A stretch of 64,000 nt of DNA, taken from the NCBI GenBank assembly GCA_016213505.1, contig JACRAF010000028.1, positions 51,868-115,867 of the forward strand, in the 5' to 3' direction. The stretch is from Devosia nanyangense (GTDB lineage Bacteria > Pseudomonadota > Alphaproteobacteria > Rhizobiales > Devosiaceae). Shown one piece after another: positions 16,698-25,490 of this stretch (the stretch's first letter is position 1; every line of letters begins with the position of its first letter). A program made the translations under genes and the position numbers. Below the pieces are notes generated by a model. The model did no database searches, was not told where the DNA came from, and saw nothing but the letters and a program-made list of their open reading frames with translations.

Positions 16698-17915
16698 CTA
16701 CAGCGGCAGCCCCCGCAGCAGGCGCGGCCCGTCCGGTTCGATCCCGGCAGCCCGGCCGATCAGCGCCGACTTGACCGGCGCCAGCCGGTCGACCAGCCCG
16801 AGCCCGATATCGCGGAGCGCCCGCACCGGCGCCAGATCGTTGGCGAACAGCCGGTTGAGATTGTCCATCACCGCCGCCATCAGCGCCGTGTCGAAGCGCC
16901 GCCAGGCCTGATAGCGCGCCAAGACGTCCGGCGCGCCGGGGTCGAGCCCGAGCCGCATCGCCTCGATCACCGTCTCGGCCAGCGCCGCGACGTCCTTGAG
17001 CCCGAGATTGAGGCCCTGACCGGCGAGCGGATGGATGACATGGGCGGCGTCCCCGATCAGCGCCAGCCGCGGCGCAACGAAGGCGCGCGCCAGCTGCAGG
17101 CGCAACGGAAAACTCTGGAGGCCCTCTTCCACCATGACCCGCCCGAGGCTCGAGCCCATCACCGCTTCGATCTCGATCGCCGCCTGGTCCAGTGGCAGCG
17201 CCTTGAGCCGGGCGGCCTCCTCGGTCGTCTCGGTCCACACGAGCGACGACTTATTACCGCGCAGCGGCAGGCTGGCGAACGGGCCGGCCGGCCGGAAATG
17301 CTCGAACGCGACTCCCTCATGCGGCAGTTCGTGCGAGATCGTGGTAACGATCCCCGACTGCCGGTAGTCGTGTCCCACGACCTCGATGCCGGCCATGCCG
17401 CGCAGCGCCGACATCGCGCCGTCCGCCGCGACGATCAGCGGCGCCTCGAGCACGCGCCCATCCCTGAGGCTGAGGCTCGCTGTCGCCGGCCCGGCGGCAT
17501 AGCCGGTGATCTCGACCGGCGCCACCAGTTCGGCCTGGCCCTCGACCGCCTTCAGCAGTGCCGCGGTCAGCACCCGATTGGCGACCATGTGGGCGTAGGG
17601 CTCGCCCGGCGCCACGTCGCCCTCGAACGTCAAAAACACCGGGCGGGAAATGTCGCCGCGGCCCGAATCGGTGATCTTCATGGTCCGGATCGGTTCGGCG
17701 TCGGCCGCCAGCGCCGGCCACACGCCCAGCGTTTCGAGCACCCGCTTGACCCCCGCCGACAGCGCGAAGGCGCGGCGGTCGTCGGGGACGATGAACGGCC
17801 GCCGGTCGACCAGCGCCACTCGCACGCCGCGCTGGAACCGCGTCAGCGCCAGCGCCTGGGCCAGACCCGCCGGCCCGCCGCCGACAATTATGACGTCATA
17901 GGAACCTTGGGGCAT
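16698..17915 (-). CDS. UbiH/UbiF/Coq6-family FAD-dependent hydroxylase
   Basis: A 405-residue flavoprotein monooxygenase. ATG 17915 begins MPQGSYDVIIVGGGPAGLAQALAL, the dinucleotide-binding GxGxxG. The second FAD motif is LIGDAAHVIHPLAGQGLNLGLKDVAALAE, diagnostic for ubiquinone-biosynthesis hydroxylases. It should hydroxylate the ubiquinone ring (C5, C6 or C1; not decidable here). The 36 extra in-frame codons upstream are non-coding by composition. It is divergent from glnK, with the nitrogen-regulatory region between them. Confidence 0.9.
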   Translation of the reverse strand: MPQGSYDVIIVGGGPAGLAQALALTRFQRGVRVALVDRRPFIVPDDRRAFALSAGVKRVLETLGVWPALAADAEPIRTMKITDSGRGDISRPVFLTFEGDVAPGEPYAHMVANRVLTAALLKAVEGQAELVAPVEITGYAAGPATASLSLRDGRVLEAPLIVAADGAMSALRGMAGIEVVGHDYRQSGIVTTISHELPHEGVAFEHFRPAGPFASLPLRGNKSSLVWTETTEEAARLKALPLDQAAIEIEAVMGSSLGRVMVEEGLQSFPLRLQLARAFVAPRLALIGDAAHVIHPLAGQGLNLGLKDVAALAETVIEAMRLGLDPGAPDVLARYQAWRRFDTALMAAVMDNLNRLFANDLAPVRALRDIGLGLVDRLAPVKSALIGRAAGIEPDGPRLLRGLPL

Positions 17916-17988
17916 CTTCGTCTCATCCGCTGCTGCGACGGTTTTGGCCCCGAGCACATGCCGGCGCAAGCGGCAAGCTGTCGCGTTG

Positions 17989-18005
17989 TGCCAAAAAGAC
18001 AGGCA
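17989..18005. promoter_or_regulatory. putative NtrC enhancer site 1 upstream of glnK
   Basis: TGCCAAAAAGACAGGCA fits the NtrC-type dyad TGC-N11-GCA, with TGCC/GGCA ends. Its centre is 30 bp (about three helical turns) from site 2. It lies about 136 bp upstream of the sigma-54-like promoter. Confidence 0.5.
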
Positions 18006-18018
18006 AATAGCCACTCTC

Positions 18019-18035
18019 TGCACAATACGTGTGCA
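18019..18035. promoter_or_regulatory. putative NtrC enhancer site 2 upstream of glnK
   Basis: TGCACAATACGTGTGCA matches the outer TGCAC...GTGCA of the enterobacterial NtrC consensus at the correct 17-bp length. A flanking C/G pair extends the dyad. It is centred about 106 bp upstream of the sigma-54 GG element. Confidence 0.62.
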
Positions 18036-18131
18036 GTTGCCTGAGCGTCAGCCGGGCTGTTGCTCGTTCATCCCTGGAACACTCCGAAATTCCCTTAACA
18101 GAATCATAATGTTGGCGTTTGCCGCCGCAAT

Positions 18132-18147
18132 TGGCACGGCACTTGAG
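18132..18147 (+). promoter_or_regulatory. sigma-54 promoter of glnK-amtB
   Basis: TGGCACGGCACTTGAG has the -24 GG at 18133-18134 and, after N10, GA at 18145-18146 instead of the consensus GC. The same variant occurs before the second amt gene, which supports both. It predicts a start near 18158 and a leader of about 35 nt. Confidence 0.65.
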
Positions 18148-18192
18148 TCTGCAAGTACATTGGAGACCAAACGCCAGACGAAAGGGGCATCC

Positions 18193-18531
18193 ATGAAACT
18201 GGTGATCGCAATCATCAAGCCGTCACGGCTTGAAGAGGTGCGTCAGGCGCTGAACTCGCTCGACGTACACGGCATGACCGTGACTGAAGTCAAAGGCTAC
18301 GGCCGTCAGAAGGGGCATTCTGAAATCTACCGCGGCACCGAATACGCGGTGCACTTCCTGCCCAAGCTCAAGATCGAGATCGCGGTCGAGGACACCCAGT
18401 CCGACGCCATCGTCTCGGCCATCCGCGAGAGCGCCCAGACCGGCCGCATCGGCGACGGCAAGATCTTCGTCCTCGATCTGCTCGCGGTCACCCGCATCCG
18501 CACCGGCGAAACCGGCGCGGCGGCTCTCTGA
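18193..18531 (+). CDS. glnK: nitrogen regulatory PII protein GlnK
   Basis: A 112-residue PII protein. It begins MKLVIAIIKPSRLEEVRQAL and has the T-loop with uridylylation site Y51 (RGTEYAVHFLPK), the VTEVKGYGRQKGH segment and the C-terminal GDGKIFVLDLLAVTRIRTGETG. It senses ATP/ADP and 2-oxoglutarate and, by family knowledge, blocks AmtB when not uridylylated. It is immediately followed (23 bp) by amtB. Upstream are a sigma-54-like promoter and two NtrC-type dyads, so expression under nitrogen limitation is expected. Confidence 0.96.
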   Translation: MKLVIAIIKPSRLEEVRQALNSLDVHGMTVTEVKGYGRQKGHSEIYRGTEYAVHFLPKLKIEIAVEDTQSDAIVSAIRESAQTGRIGDGKIFVLDLLAVTRIRTGETGAAAL

Positions 18532-18554
18532 CGCCAATCCCTGGAGAAACCTCA

Positions 18555-19943
18555 ATGACTGTGTCAAAGACAACAAAGGTCCTTGGGCTGGCGGCTGTTG
18601 CAGCGCTCGCCCTCGCCCTTCCCGCTCTTGCCCAGGACGCGGCCCCGGCCGCCCCGGTCGCCGACAAGGGCGACACCACCTGGATGCTGATTTCGACCGT
18701 GCTGGTCATCGCCATGACCATTCCCGGCCTCGCCCTGTTCTATGGCGGCCTCGTGCGCGCCAAGAACATGCTTTCGGTGCTGATGCAGGTCTTCGCCGGC
18801 TTCTGCATGATCGCCCTGCTCTGGGTGATCTATGGCTACTCTCTGGCCTTCGCCGGCCCCGCCGTGGCCACCGGTACCAGCCCCTTCATCGGTGACTTCT
18901 CAAAGCTGTTCCTGGGGCCGGTCGGTCTCAGCTCGATGGCGGAAAGCTTCACCAAGGGGGTCTACATCCCCGAGCTGACCTTCGTCATCTTCCAGCTCAC
19001 CTTCGCCGCCATCACCCCGGCGCTGATCATCGGCGCCATCGCCGAGCGCATGAAGTTCGGCGCCGTGATGGTGTTCCTCGCCATCTGGTTCACCTTCTCC
19101 TACCTGCCGATCGCCCACATGGTCTGGTGGTGGGGTGGTCCGAGCGCCGCCGATGCGGCGTCCGGCTTCCTGTTCGGCCTGGGCGCCTATGACTTCGCCG
19201 GGGGCACGGTGGTCCACATCAATGCCGGTATCGCCGGCCTCGTGGCCGCCATCGTCCTCGGGCCGCGCAAGGAGTTCATGAAGGAACCGATTCCGCCGCA
19301 CAATCTGACCTTCACCTTCGTCGGTGCCTGTCTGCTGTGGGTCGGCTGGTTCGGCTTCAACGCCGGCTCCAACCTCGAGTCCAACGGCCTCACCGCGCAA
19401 GCCCTGCTCAACACCATCACCGCGACCTCTGCCGCGGCGCTGGCCTGGGCCACCGCCGAAAAGTTCATCCGCGGCCACGCCAGCCTGCTTGGCGCCGTCT
19501 CGGGTGCCGTGGCCGGTCTCGTCGCCATCACCCCGGCCGCCGGCTTTGCCGGCACCATGGGCGCCATCGTCCTCGGAGCGGTAGCCGGTGTGGTGTGTCT
19601 GTGGGCCGTCGTGACGCTGAAGCCGATGTTCAAGTATGACGACGCGCTCGACGTGTTCGGCATTCACGGCATCGGCGGCATCGTCGGCGCCATCGGCACC
19701 GCGATCGTCGCGGCGCCCTCGCTGGGCGGCTTCGGCTTCCCGGACGCCGAAGGCAACTACTCGATCGTCGGTCACCTCGTCACCCAGGCAACCGCCGTCG
19801 GCGTGGCCCTCGTCTGGTCCGGCGTCGTGGCCCTCGTGGCGATGCTGATCGTCAAGGCCCTGTTCGGCGGCGCCCGCGTCACCGAAACGGCCGAGAGCGA
19901 TGGCCTCGACCTGTCGACCCACGGCGAGCGCGCCTACAACTAA
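18555..19943 (+). CDS. amtB: ammonium transporter AmtB
   Basis: A 462-residue Amt channel protein. An N-terminal signal peptide (to ~residue 26, ALPALAQ) precedes about 11 membrane helices, as in other cleaved AmtB proteins. Pore landmarks are present: the twin histidines H221 (GTVVHINAG) and H371 (FGIHGIGG), and the AIAERMKF segment. Cotranscription with glnK matches the standard PII-gated arrangement. GGAG lies 10 bases before the ATG. Confidence 0.96.
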   Translation: MTVSKTTKVLGLAAVAALALALPALAQDAAPAAPVADKGDTTWMLISTVLVIAMTIPGLALFYGGLVRAKNMLSVLMQVFAGFCMIALLWVIYGYSLAFAGPAVATGTSPFIGDFSKLFLGPVGLSSMAESFTKGVYIPELTFVIFQLTFAAITPALIIGAIAERMKFGAVMVFLAIWFTFSYLPIAHMVWWWGGPSAADAASGFLFGLGAYDFAGGTVVHINAGIAGLVAAIVLGPRKEFMKEPIPPHNLTFTFVGACLLWVGWFGFNAGSNLESNGLTAQALLNTITATSAAALAWATAEKFIRGHASLLGAVSGAVAGLVAITPAAGFAGTMGAIVLGAVAGVVCLWAVVTLKPMFKYDDALDVFGIHGIGGIVGAIGTAIVAAPSLGGFGFPDAEGNYSIVGHLVTQATAVGVALVWSGVVALVAMLIVKALFGGARVTETAESDGLDLSTHGERAYN

Positions 19944-20002
19944 GACCTTCCCCGGCGCGGGCGGCGATCTCCTCCCCGATCGTCCCGCGCCGGGGCACTC
20001 CC

Positions 20003-20027
20003 GGACAGCCCGGTCTCCGGACTGTCC
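20003..20027 (+). terminator. weak hairpin after amtB
   Basis: GGACAG and CTGTCC (20003-20008 and 20022-20027) can pair around a GC-rich interior 60 bp past the amtB stop. There is no U-tract, so termination here would need Rho or another signal. Low confidence. Confidence 0.3.
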
Positions 20028-20155
20028 ATCACCCGCCAGGTTCGACCCGGCGTGCAGTCCATGTTCCTCTTGGCCCGCCACAGAGGCTTCCCACTCGCAA
20101 ACCGCATGGGCTGCACACCCGGTCGAACAGGCCACCTCAGAAGCACCGCGGCGTC

Positions 20156-20172
20156 TGCTTAAGCCTTAAGCA
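20156..20172. promoter_or_regulatory. putative NtrC enhancer upstream of second amt gene
   Basis: TGCTTAAGCCTTAAGCA is TGC-N11-GCA inside a longer perfect dyad, TCTGCTTAA-GCC-TTAAGCAGA (20154-20174). It is centred about 123 bp upstream of the sigma-54 GG. It could alternatively be a terminator for amtB, since a T7 run follows about 18 bp later, but the N11 geometry matches the glnK sites. Confidence 0.5.
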
Positions 20173-20285
20173 GATGCGCGGTTGTTTGTGCCTATTTTTT
20201 TGGCCCCCTGCCGCCCGGCCGGCGCCGGCTTCCTGTGTGGTCCTGCAACTCCCTGAAACATCGACATTTTCTTTTCGGCTGCCGC

Positions 20286-20301
20286 TGGCACGATCCTTGA
20301 G
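20286..20301 (+). promoter_or_regulatory. sigma-54 promoter of second amt gene
   Basis: TGGCACGATCCTTGAG is identical to the glnK promoter at all positions except three in the spacer, including the unusual GA instead of GC at -12. GG is at 20287-20288. The predicted start is near 20312, giving a leader of about 70 nt. Confidence 0.65.
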
Positions 20302-20383
20302 GCCATTGCCTCGCGAATGACCGGTTGCGAGCCGGTTGGGGAAGTGAGCGGACGCCTTCCGTCCGCTCGAGTGGGAGGCCTTC

Positions 20384-21589
20384 ATGGATCAGTCCGTCAT
20401 CGGACTCGACGTCTTCTTTTTGCTTGTCGGCGCCATTCTGGTGTTCTCGATGCATGGCGGCTTCGCCTTCCTCGAGCTGGGCACCGTGCGCAGCAAGAAC
20501 CAGGTGAATGCGATGGTCAAGATCATCGTCGACTTCGCCTTCTCGACCCTCGCCTATTTCTTCGTCGGCTACTGGATCGCTTACGGCGTCAGCTTCTTTG
20601 CCGGGGCCGCCGAGCTGTCGGGGGCGGCGGGCGGCTTCGCGCCGCAGGGGCTGAGCCTCGTCAAGTTCTTCTTTCTCGCAACCTTCGCTGCGGCGGTGCC
20701 GGCGATCATCTCGGGCGGCATCGCCGAACGGGCGAAATTCTGGCCGCAGGTGGCGACCGCCGCGCTCATCGTCGGTCTCATCTACCCGTTGAGCGAAGGC
20801 ATCGTCTGGAACGGCAATTACGGCATCCAGGCCTGGCTGAAATCGGCGCTGGGGGCGCCGTTCCATGACTTCGCCGGCTCGATCGTGGTCCATGCCGCCG
20901 GCGGCGGGCTGGCGCTCGCCGCCGTGCTCATGCTGGGCGCCCGCACCGGCCGCTACGGCCCGCACGGCCGGCCGTTCCTGCCCTCGTCCATTCCGTGGCT
21001 CGGGCTCGGCACCTGGATGCTGTGCATCGGCTGGTTCGGCTTCAACGTCATGTCGGCGCAATCGACCGCCGCCGTGTCCGGGCTCGTCGCACTCAACTCG
21101 CTGCTCGCCATGGCCGGCGGCATCGTCGCGGCGGCGATCGCCGGCAAGGCGGATCCCGGCTTCGTCCACAACGGCGCGCTGGCGGGGCTGGTCGCCGTCT
21201 GCGCCGGCTCGGACGTCATGCACCCGCTCGGCGCACTGGTGGTCGGCGCGGTGGCCGGGGTGATCTTCGTGCGCGGCTTCAGCTTCACCCAGGAACGTCT
21301 GAAGATCGACGACGTGCTCGGCGTCTGGCCGCTGCACGGCCTTTGCGGCCTTTGGGGCGGCGTTGCCGCCGGCATCTTCGGGCTCACCCAGCTCGGCGGC
21401 ATGGGCGGCGTCTCGCCGCTGGTCCAGATCATCGGCTCGGTGAGTGTCGCCGCCTACGCCTTTCTCGCCGGGTTGGCGCTCTATGCGCTCGGCCGCCGAT
21501 TCGTCGGCATCCGCCTCAGCGACGAGCAGCAGCGGCGCGGCGCCGATCTCGCCATCCATTCGATCGGCGCCATGCCCGAGGAGTTCTGA
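20384..21589 (+). CDS. second Amt-family ammonium transporter
   Basis: A 401-residue Amt protein without a signal peptide; it starts directly in helix 1 (MDQSVIGLDVFFLLVGAILVFSMHGGFAFLELGTVRSKN). Twin histidines are at H170 (SIVVHAAGG) and H318 (PLHGLCG). The sequence is clearly different from the amtB upstream, so it is an old paralogue. It ends in a hydrophilic tail (LSDEQQRRGADLAIHSIGAMPEEF). It has its own sigma-54-like promoter and NtrC-type site, so it appears nitrogen-regulated separately from glnK-amtB. Confidence 0.93.
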   Translation: MDQSVIGLDVFFLLVGAILVFSMHGGFAFLELGTVRSKNQVNAMVKIIVDFAFSTLAYFFVGYWIAYGVSFFAGAAELSGAAGGFAPQGLSLVKFFFLATFAAAVPAIISGGIAERAKFWPQVATAALIVGLIYPLSEGIVWNGNYGIQAWLKSALGAPFHDFAGSIVVHAAGGGLALAAVLMLGARTGRYGPHGRPFLPSSIPWLGLGTWMLCIGWFGFNVMSAQSTAAVSGLVALNSLLAMAGGIVAAAIAGKADPGFVHNGALAGLVAVCAGSDVMHPLGALVVGAVAGVIFVRGFSFTQERLKIDDVLGVWPLHGLCGLWGGVAAGIFGLTQLGGMGGVSPLVQIIGSVSVAAYAFLAGLALYALGRRFVGIRLSDEQQRRGADLAIHSIGAMPEEF

Positions 21590-21657
21590 CCCGCGGCGGT
21601 TGGCCGAGCGAGCCCCCTTGGGATCGCTCGGTCCAGAGCGCCATCAGACACTCATGG

Positions 21658-21674
21658 TTAGCTTGGGATTAACC
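21658..21674 (+). promoter_or_regulatory. CtrA-like site upstream of ftsK
   Basis: TTAG-N7-TTAACC has one mismatch to the CtrA full site TTAA-N7-TTAA, located 64 bp before the ftsK ATG. CtrA control of division genes is common in alphaproteobacteria; the site itself is short and could be chance. Confidence 0.4.
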
Positions 21675-21737
21675 ACGCGGCTCTAGGATCGGCGCTCGAC
21701 TGGGCTTCACCCATTTCAGCGTAGAGTGTTCCTTGCG

Positions 21738-24284
21738 ATGCCGGCACGTCCTCTCATCGAAGACAAGTCTTCTGCCCCCGCGCCCGCCATCGCCATCACC
21801 ATCCCGGTCCGCCTGATCGGCTTGGTGCTGCTGGCCCTTGTCGGGCTGATGATGGCGGCCCTCGCCTCCTGGTCGGTGGACGATCCATCGCTCTCCTTTG
21901 CCGCCACCAGGCCGGTGCAGAACTGGCTCGGCGTGCCCGGCGCCATCGCGGCCGACCTCAGCTTCCAGGTCTTCGGGCTCGGCATCATCGTCATGCTGAT
22001 TCCAGTGGCGATGTGGGGCTGGAGCTTCGTCCGCCGCCGCGTGCCCTCCTTGATGGGCCTGAGACTCATCGCCTGGATCGCCGCGGCGCTGCTCTCGACC
22101 GGCGTCCTCGCCTTCCTGCCGGTGCCCGCCAGCTGGCCGCTACCGACTGGCCTCGGCGGCCTCATCGGCGCCGGCTTTGCCAATCTCGCCGCGCTGGTGA
22201 CCGGGGCCAATCCGCAGCCGGTCACCGCCTGGCTGTTCGCCATCATCCTCGTCGCTCCGACGCTGGCGCTGTGCTGGATCGCCTGCGGGCTCGGCGCGCT
22301 GCGCCTGCCGCAAGCGGCGGCGCCAAAAGCCAGAACCAAGGGCAAGGCCGCCGCGGCCGACGAGCCCGACCGGAACGGCATTCTGGATGTCGCCATTGGC
22401 GCCCTCGTCCATCTTGCCTTCTCCGCCCAGACGGCGCTCCGCCGCGCCATCGCCCGGGCCCGCGACAACGCCGCCGCCCGCCGCGAGGCGGAAGCCGCGG
22501 CCTGGCGTGACGGCGCGGTCGAGCCCAGCATGGCGGGCCGTACGCCGCTGGTGTCCCCGGACGTTCGCGTCGAGCCGCAGCTGACCAGTGGCCGCCTGCG
22601 GTTCGCGCCGATGCCGGAACCCGCCTTCGAGGACGACTACCCGGCCGAAGAGGAGGACGAAGAGATCGCCGTCGCCCCGGCCCGCGCTGCGCGCGTGGCC
22701 GCGCCCGCCAAGCGCCCGGCCCCCGGCAGCCGGGCCGCCCGTGAAGCCCAGGGCTCGCTGCTCGAGGACGAATCCGGGTTCGAGCTGCCTGAACTCAGTC
22801 TCCTCGCCGAACCGCGCCACCGCGGGCTGTCCGACGAGCACCGGCCCGAGCGGCTCGAAGCCATGGCCCGCCGGCTCGAGGGCGTGCTCGAGGATTTTGG
22901 CGTTCGCGGCGACATCATCAATGTCCGCCCGGGCCCGGTGGTGACGCTCTACGAGCTCGAGCCCGCACCCGGCATCAAGTCGTCGCGCGTCATCTCGCTT
23001 GCCGACGACATCGCCCGCTCGATGAGCGCCATCTCGGCCCGCGTCGCTGTGGTGCCCGGCCGCAACGCCATCGGCATCGAGCTGCCCAACGAAAACCGCG
23101 AGACCGTCTACCTCCGCGAAATGCTCGCCAGCGCCGACTTCGAGAAGATGAAGGGCAAGCTCAACATCTGCCTCGGCAAGACCATCGGCGGCGAGCCGAT
23201 CATCGCCGACCTCGCGCGCATGCCGCACCTCTTGATCGCCGGCACCACCGGCTCGGGCAAGTCGGTCGGCATCAACACTATGATCCTTTCCATCCTCTAC
23301 CGGATGACTCCGGCCGAGTGCCGGCTGATCATGATCGACCCCAAGATGCTCGAACTCTCCGTCTATGACGGCATCCCGCATCTGCTGACGCCGGTCGTCA
23401 CCGATCCCAGCAAGGCCGTCACCGCCCTCAAATGGGCGGTGCGCGAAATGGAAGACCGTTACAGGAAGATGAGCAAGATCGGTGTGCGCAACATCGACGG
23501 CTTCAACCAGCGCGTCTCCGAGGCCGCCCAGAAGGGCGAGACCATCACCCGCACCGTGCAGACGGGCTTCGATCGCGAGACCGGCGAGGCGATCTACGAG
23601 AGCGAGCAGTTCAACCTTGAGACGCTGCCCTTCATCGTCGTCATCGTCGACGAGATGGCCGATTTGATGATGGTCGCCGGCAAGGACATCGAAGGCGCCA
23701 TCCAGCGCCTGGCGCAGATGGCGCGCGCCGCCGGCATCCACATCATCATGGCGACGCAGCGCCCCTCGGTCGACGTCATCACCGGCACCATCAAGGCCAA
23801 CTTCCCGACCAGAATTTCGTTCCAGGTGACCAGCAAGATCGACAGCCGCACCATTCTGGGCGAACAGGGCGCCGAGCAGCTGCTCGGTAATGGCGACATG
23901 CTCTACATGGCCGGCGGCGGCCGCATCCGGCGCCTCCACGGTCCGTTCGTCGCCGACGGCGAAGTCGAGGACGTGGTCAGGCACCTCAAGTCGCAGGGCG
24001 CGCCCGACTACCTCGATTCGATCACCGCCGAGGACGACGAGTTCGATCCCGCCTCGGCGCTGGGCGAAGACGGCGGCGGCTCGGGCGACGAGCTTTACGA
24101 CAAGGCCGTCAATATCGTCCTCAACGACAAGAAGGCCTCGACCTCCTACGTCCAGCGCCGCCTCGCCATCGGCTACAACAAGGCTGCGTCGCTGATCGAG
24201 CGCATGGAGAAGGAGGGCGTCATCTCTGCCGCCAACCACTCGGGCAAGCGCGAGATCCTGGTCGGCGGCGAGGGCGTGTACTAA
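21738..24284 (+). CDS. ftsK: DNA translocase FtsK
   Basis: A protein of about 848 residues (ATG 21738; GTG 21726 would add four). The N-terminal ~200 residues carry four membrane helices, followed by an acidic/Pro/Ala-rich linker. The motor domain has Walker A ([12 protein letters not shown]) and Walker B ([12 protein letters not shown]). The C-terminal gamma winged helix ([44 protein letters not shown]) reads KOPS. It anchors at the septum and pumps chromosome ends apart before division. The linker is shorter than in E. coli FtsK, usual for alphaproteobacteria. It stands as a single gene. Confidence 0.96.
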   Translation: MPARPLIEDKSSAPAPAIAITIPVRLIGLVLLALVGLMMAALASWSVDDPSLSFAATRPVQNWLGVPGAIAADLSFQVFGLGIIVMLIPVAMWGWSFVRRRVPSLMGLRLIAWIAAALLSTGVLAFLPVPASWPLPTGLGGLIGAGFANLAALVTGANPQPVTAWLFAIILVAPTLALCWIACGLGALRLPQAAAPKARTKGKAAAADEPDRNGILDVAIGALVHLAFSAQTALRRAIARARDNAAARREAEAAAWRDGAVEPSMAGRTPLVSPDVRVEPQLTSGRLRFAPMPEPAFEDDYPAEEEDEEIAVAPARAARVAAPAKRPAPGSRAAREAQGSLLEDESGFELPELSLLAEPRHRGLSDEHRPERLEAMARRLEGVLEDFGVRGDIINVRPGPVVTLYELEPAPGIKSSRVISLADDIARSMSAISARVAVVPGRNAIGIELPNENRETVYLREMLASADFEKMKGKLNICLGKTIGGEPIIADLARMPHLLIAGTTGSGKSVGINTMILSILYRMTPAECRLIMIDPKMLELSVYDGIPHLLTPVVTDPSKAVTALKWAVREMEDRYRKMSKIGVRNIDGFNQRVSEAAQKGETITRTVQTGFDRETGEAIYESEQFNLETLPFIVVIVDEMADLMMVAGKDIEGAIQRLAQMARAAGIHIIMATQRPSVDVITGTIKANFPTRISFQVTSKIDSRTILGEQGAEQLLGNGDMLYMAGGGRIRRLHGPFVADGEVEDVVRHLKSQGAPDYLDSITAEDDEFDPASALGEDGGGSGDELYDKAVNIVLNDKKASTSYVQRRLAIGYNKAASLIERMEKEGVISAANHSGKREILVGGEGVY

Positions 24285-24335
24285 CGCCGCGGAGGCGCTC
24301 CCCCTTGCAACGCGGGGAGGATTCCCGGCTTGAAG

Positions 24336-24369
24336 TACAAGGCTTGACTTATATAAGCACTGGCTTGTA
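24336..24369. promoter_or_regulatory. 34-bp symmetric dyad, probable operator of the SRPBCC-ArsR operon
   Basis: TACAAG-N6-CTTATATAAG-N6-CTTGTA is a perfect outer 6-bp dyad centred exactly on a perfect 10-bp palindrome. It overlaps a candidate -35 (TTGACT, 24344-24349) and lies 32 bp before the ATG. It is an AT-rich island in GC-rich DNA, as expected for an ArsR-family operator/promoter. Confidence 0.6.
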
Positions 24370-24401
24370 GAACACGCTCGTTTCGACGAGGGAGTTCAGC
24401 C

Positions 24402-25031
24402 ATGTCATTCGATCTTGCCGCCCACATGAACGCCATGACGCGCGTCGTCCGCAATCTCGAGCGCGACGGCAAGCCGGCCAAGGCCGTGGTTGCGTCCTGT
24501 GTCTACGACACCGATGCGGCCGACCTCTGGGACGCGCTGACCAGCAAGGAACGTCTGCCACGCTGGTTCCTGCCGGTGAGCGGCGAGCTGAAGCTGGGCG
24601 GCCGCTACCAGTTCGAGGGCAATGCTGGCGGCACCATCACCGAATGCGAACCTCGGCGCAGGATTGCCGCCACCTGGGAGTTCGGCGGCGGCACGACCTG
24701 GGTCAACGTCACGCTGACACCGGCCGGCCAGGGCACGCGGCTCGAGCTCGAGCACATCGCTCATGTCGATCCACGATGGGGGCAGTTCGGACCGGGCGCG
24801 GTGGGTGTTGGTTGGGACATGGGCTTCATGGGGCTGGGCCGGCACATCGCCGAACCCGTTGCGGCCGTGGCGGCGGAGGGCATGGCCTGGATCGCTGGCG
24901 CTGAGGGCAAGGACTACATCCGTCAGGCCAGCGCAGCCTGGGGCGAGGCCGCCATCGCCGGGGGCGACAGCCTCGACGCGGCCCGCACGGCCGCCGAAGC
25001 CACGCGCAAAGCCTATAGCGGCGAAGCCTGA
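24402..25031 (+). CDS. SRPBCC (AHSA1-like) ligand-binding protein
   Basis: A 209-residue protein with a GAGGGAG RBS. The START/AHSA1 fold shows in ASCVYDTDAADLWDALTSKERLPRWFLPVSGELKLGGRYQFEGNAGGTI and TWVNVTLTPAGQGTRLELEHIAHV. Such proteins bind hydrophobic ligands in a helix-grip pocket; the substrate is unknown. A helical C-terminal extension (~residues 140-209) goes beyond the core domain. It is followed 14 bp later by an ArsR-type regulator, a frequent pairing. Confidence 0.88.
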   Translation: MSFDLAAHMNAMTRVVRNLERDGKPAKAVVASCVYDTDAADLWDALTSKERLPRWFLPVSGELKLGGRYQFEGNAGGTITECEPRRRIAATWEFGGGTTWVNVTLTPAGQGTRLELEHIAHVDPRWGQFGPGAVGVGWDMGFMGLGRHIAEPVAAVAAEGMAWIAGAEGKDYIRQASAAWGEAAIAGGDSLDAARTAAEATRKAYSGEA

Positions 25032-25045
25032 CCAACGGAGTTCGG

Positions 25046-25378
25046 ATGCACGCCTTCGACGTCCTCGGCGATCCCGTCCGCCGGCGCATTCTCGAGGTGC
25101 TCGCCGGGCGCGAGCACGCGTCGGGCGAAGTGGTCGAGATCATTGCGGCCGAGTTCGGCATCACCCAGGCCGCCGTGTCGCAGCATCTCAAGGTGCTGCG
25201 CGAGTCGGGCTTTGCCAATGTGCGGGCCGAGGGCACCCGCCGGCTCTATGCGCTGGACACCGCTCCGTTACAGGAGGTCGACGCCTGGCTCGACCATTTC
25301 CGCGGCTTCTGGGTCCACAAGCTCGCCGCACTCGGCACCGAGATCGCCCGCGGCAAGAAGGCGCGTCGCCGGCGCTAG
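25046..25378 (+). CDS. ArsR-family winged-helix regulator
   Basis: A 110-residue protein: MHAFDVLGDPVRRRILEVLAGREHASGEVVEIIAAEFGITQAAVSQHLKVLRESGFANVRAEGTRRLYALD is a typical ArsR/SmtB HTH and wing. No Cys-based metal site is present, so it is the non-metal type that usually pairs with SRPBCC proteins. The C-terminus is basic (GKKARRRR). It probably autoregulates through the dyad at 24336-24369. Confidence 0.9.
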   Translation: MHAFDVLGDPVRRRILEVLAGREHASGEVVEIIAAEFGITQAAVSQHLKVLRESGFANVRAEGTRRLYALDTAPLQEVDAWLDHFRGFWVHKLAALGTEIARGKKARRRR

Positions 25379-25490
25379 GATCGCAGCCGGGAGCCGCGGC
25401 GGTCTGAGGAGACTGGCGCGACCATCCTTCCACCTCTTGCCGCAATTGACCTCTAGCGGATAGACCGGACTGACCCGAGGACTGCCGCCC

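Noticed and set aside
18080..18192. Riboswitch in the glnK leader
   Set aside because: The predicted leader is only about 35 nt and shows no conserved riboswitch core; the sigma-54/NtrC sites explain the region better.
20154..20174. Simple intrinsic terminator for amtB
   Set aside because: The hairpin stem is AT-rich and the T-run is displaced by about 18 bp; its TGC-N11-GCA geometry and position fit an NtrC site better, though termination is not fully excluded.
22140..24239. 699-codon minus-strand open frame opposite ftsK
   Set aside because: It is a shadow of ftsK, with repetitive DG/GG/DH composition and no RBS.
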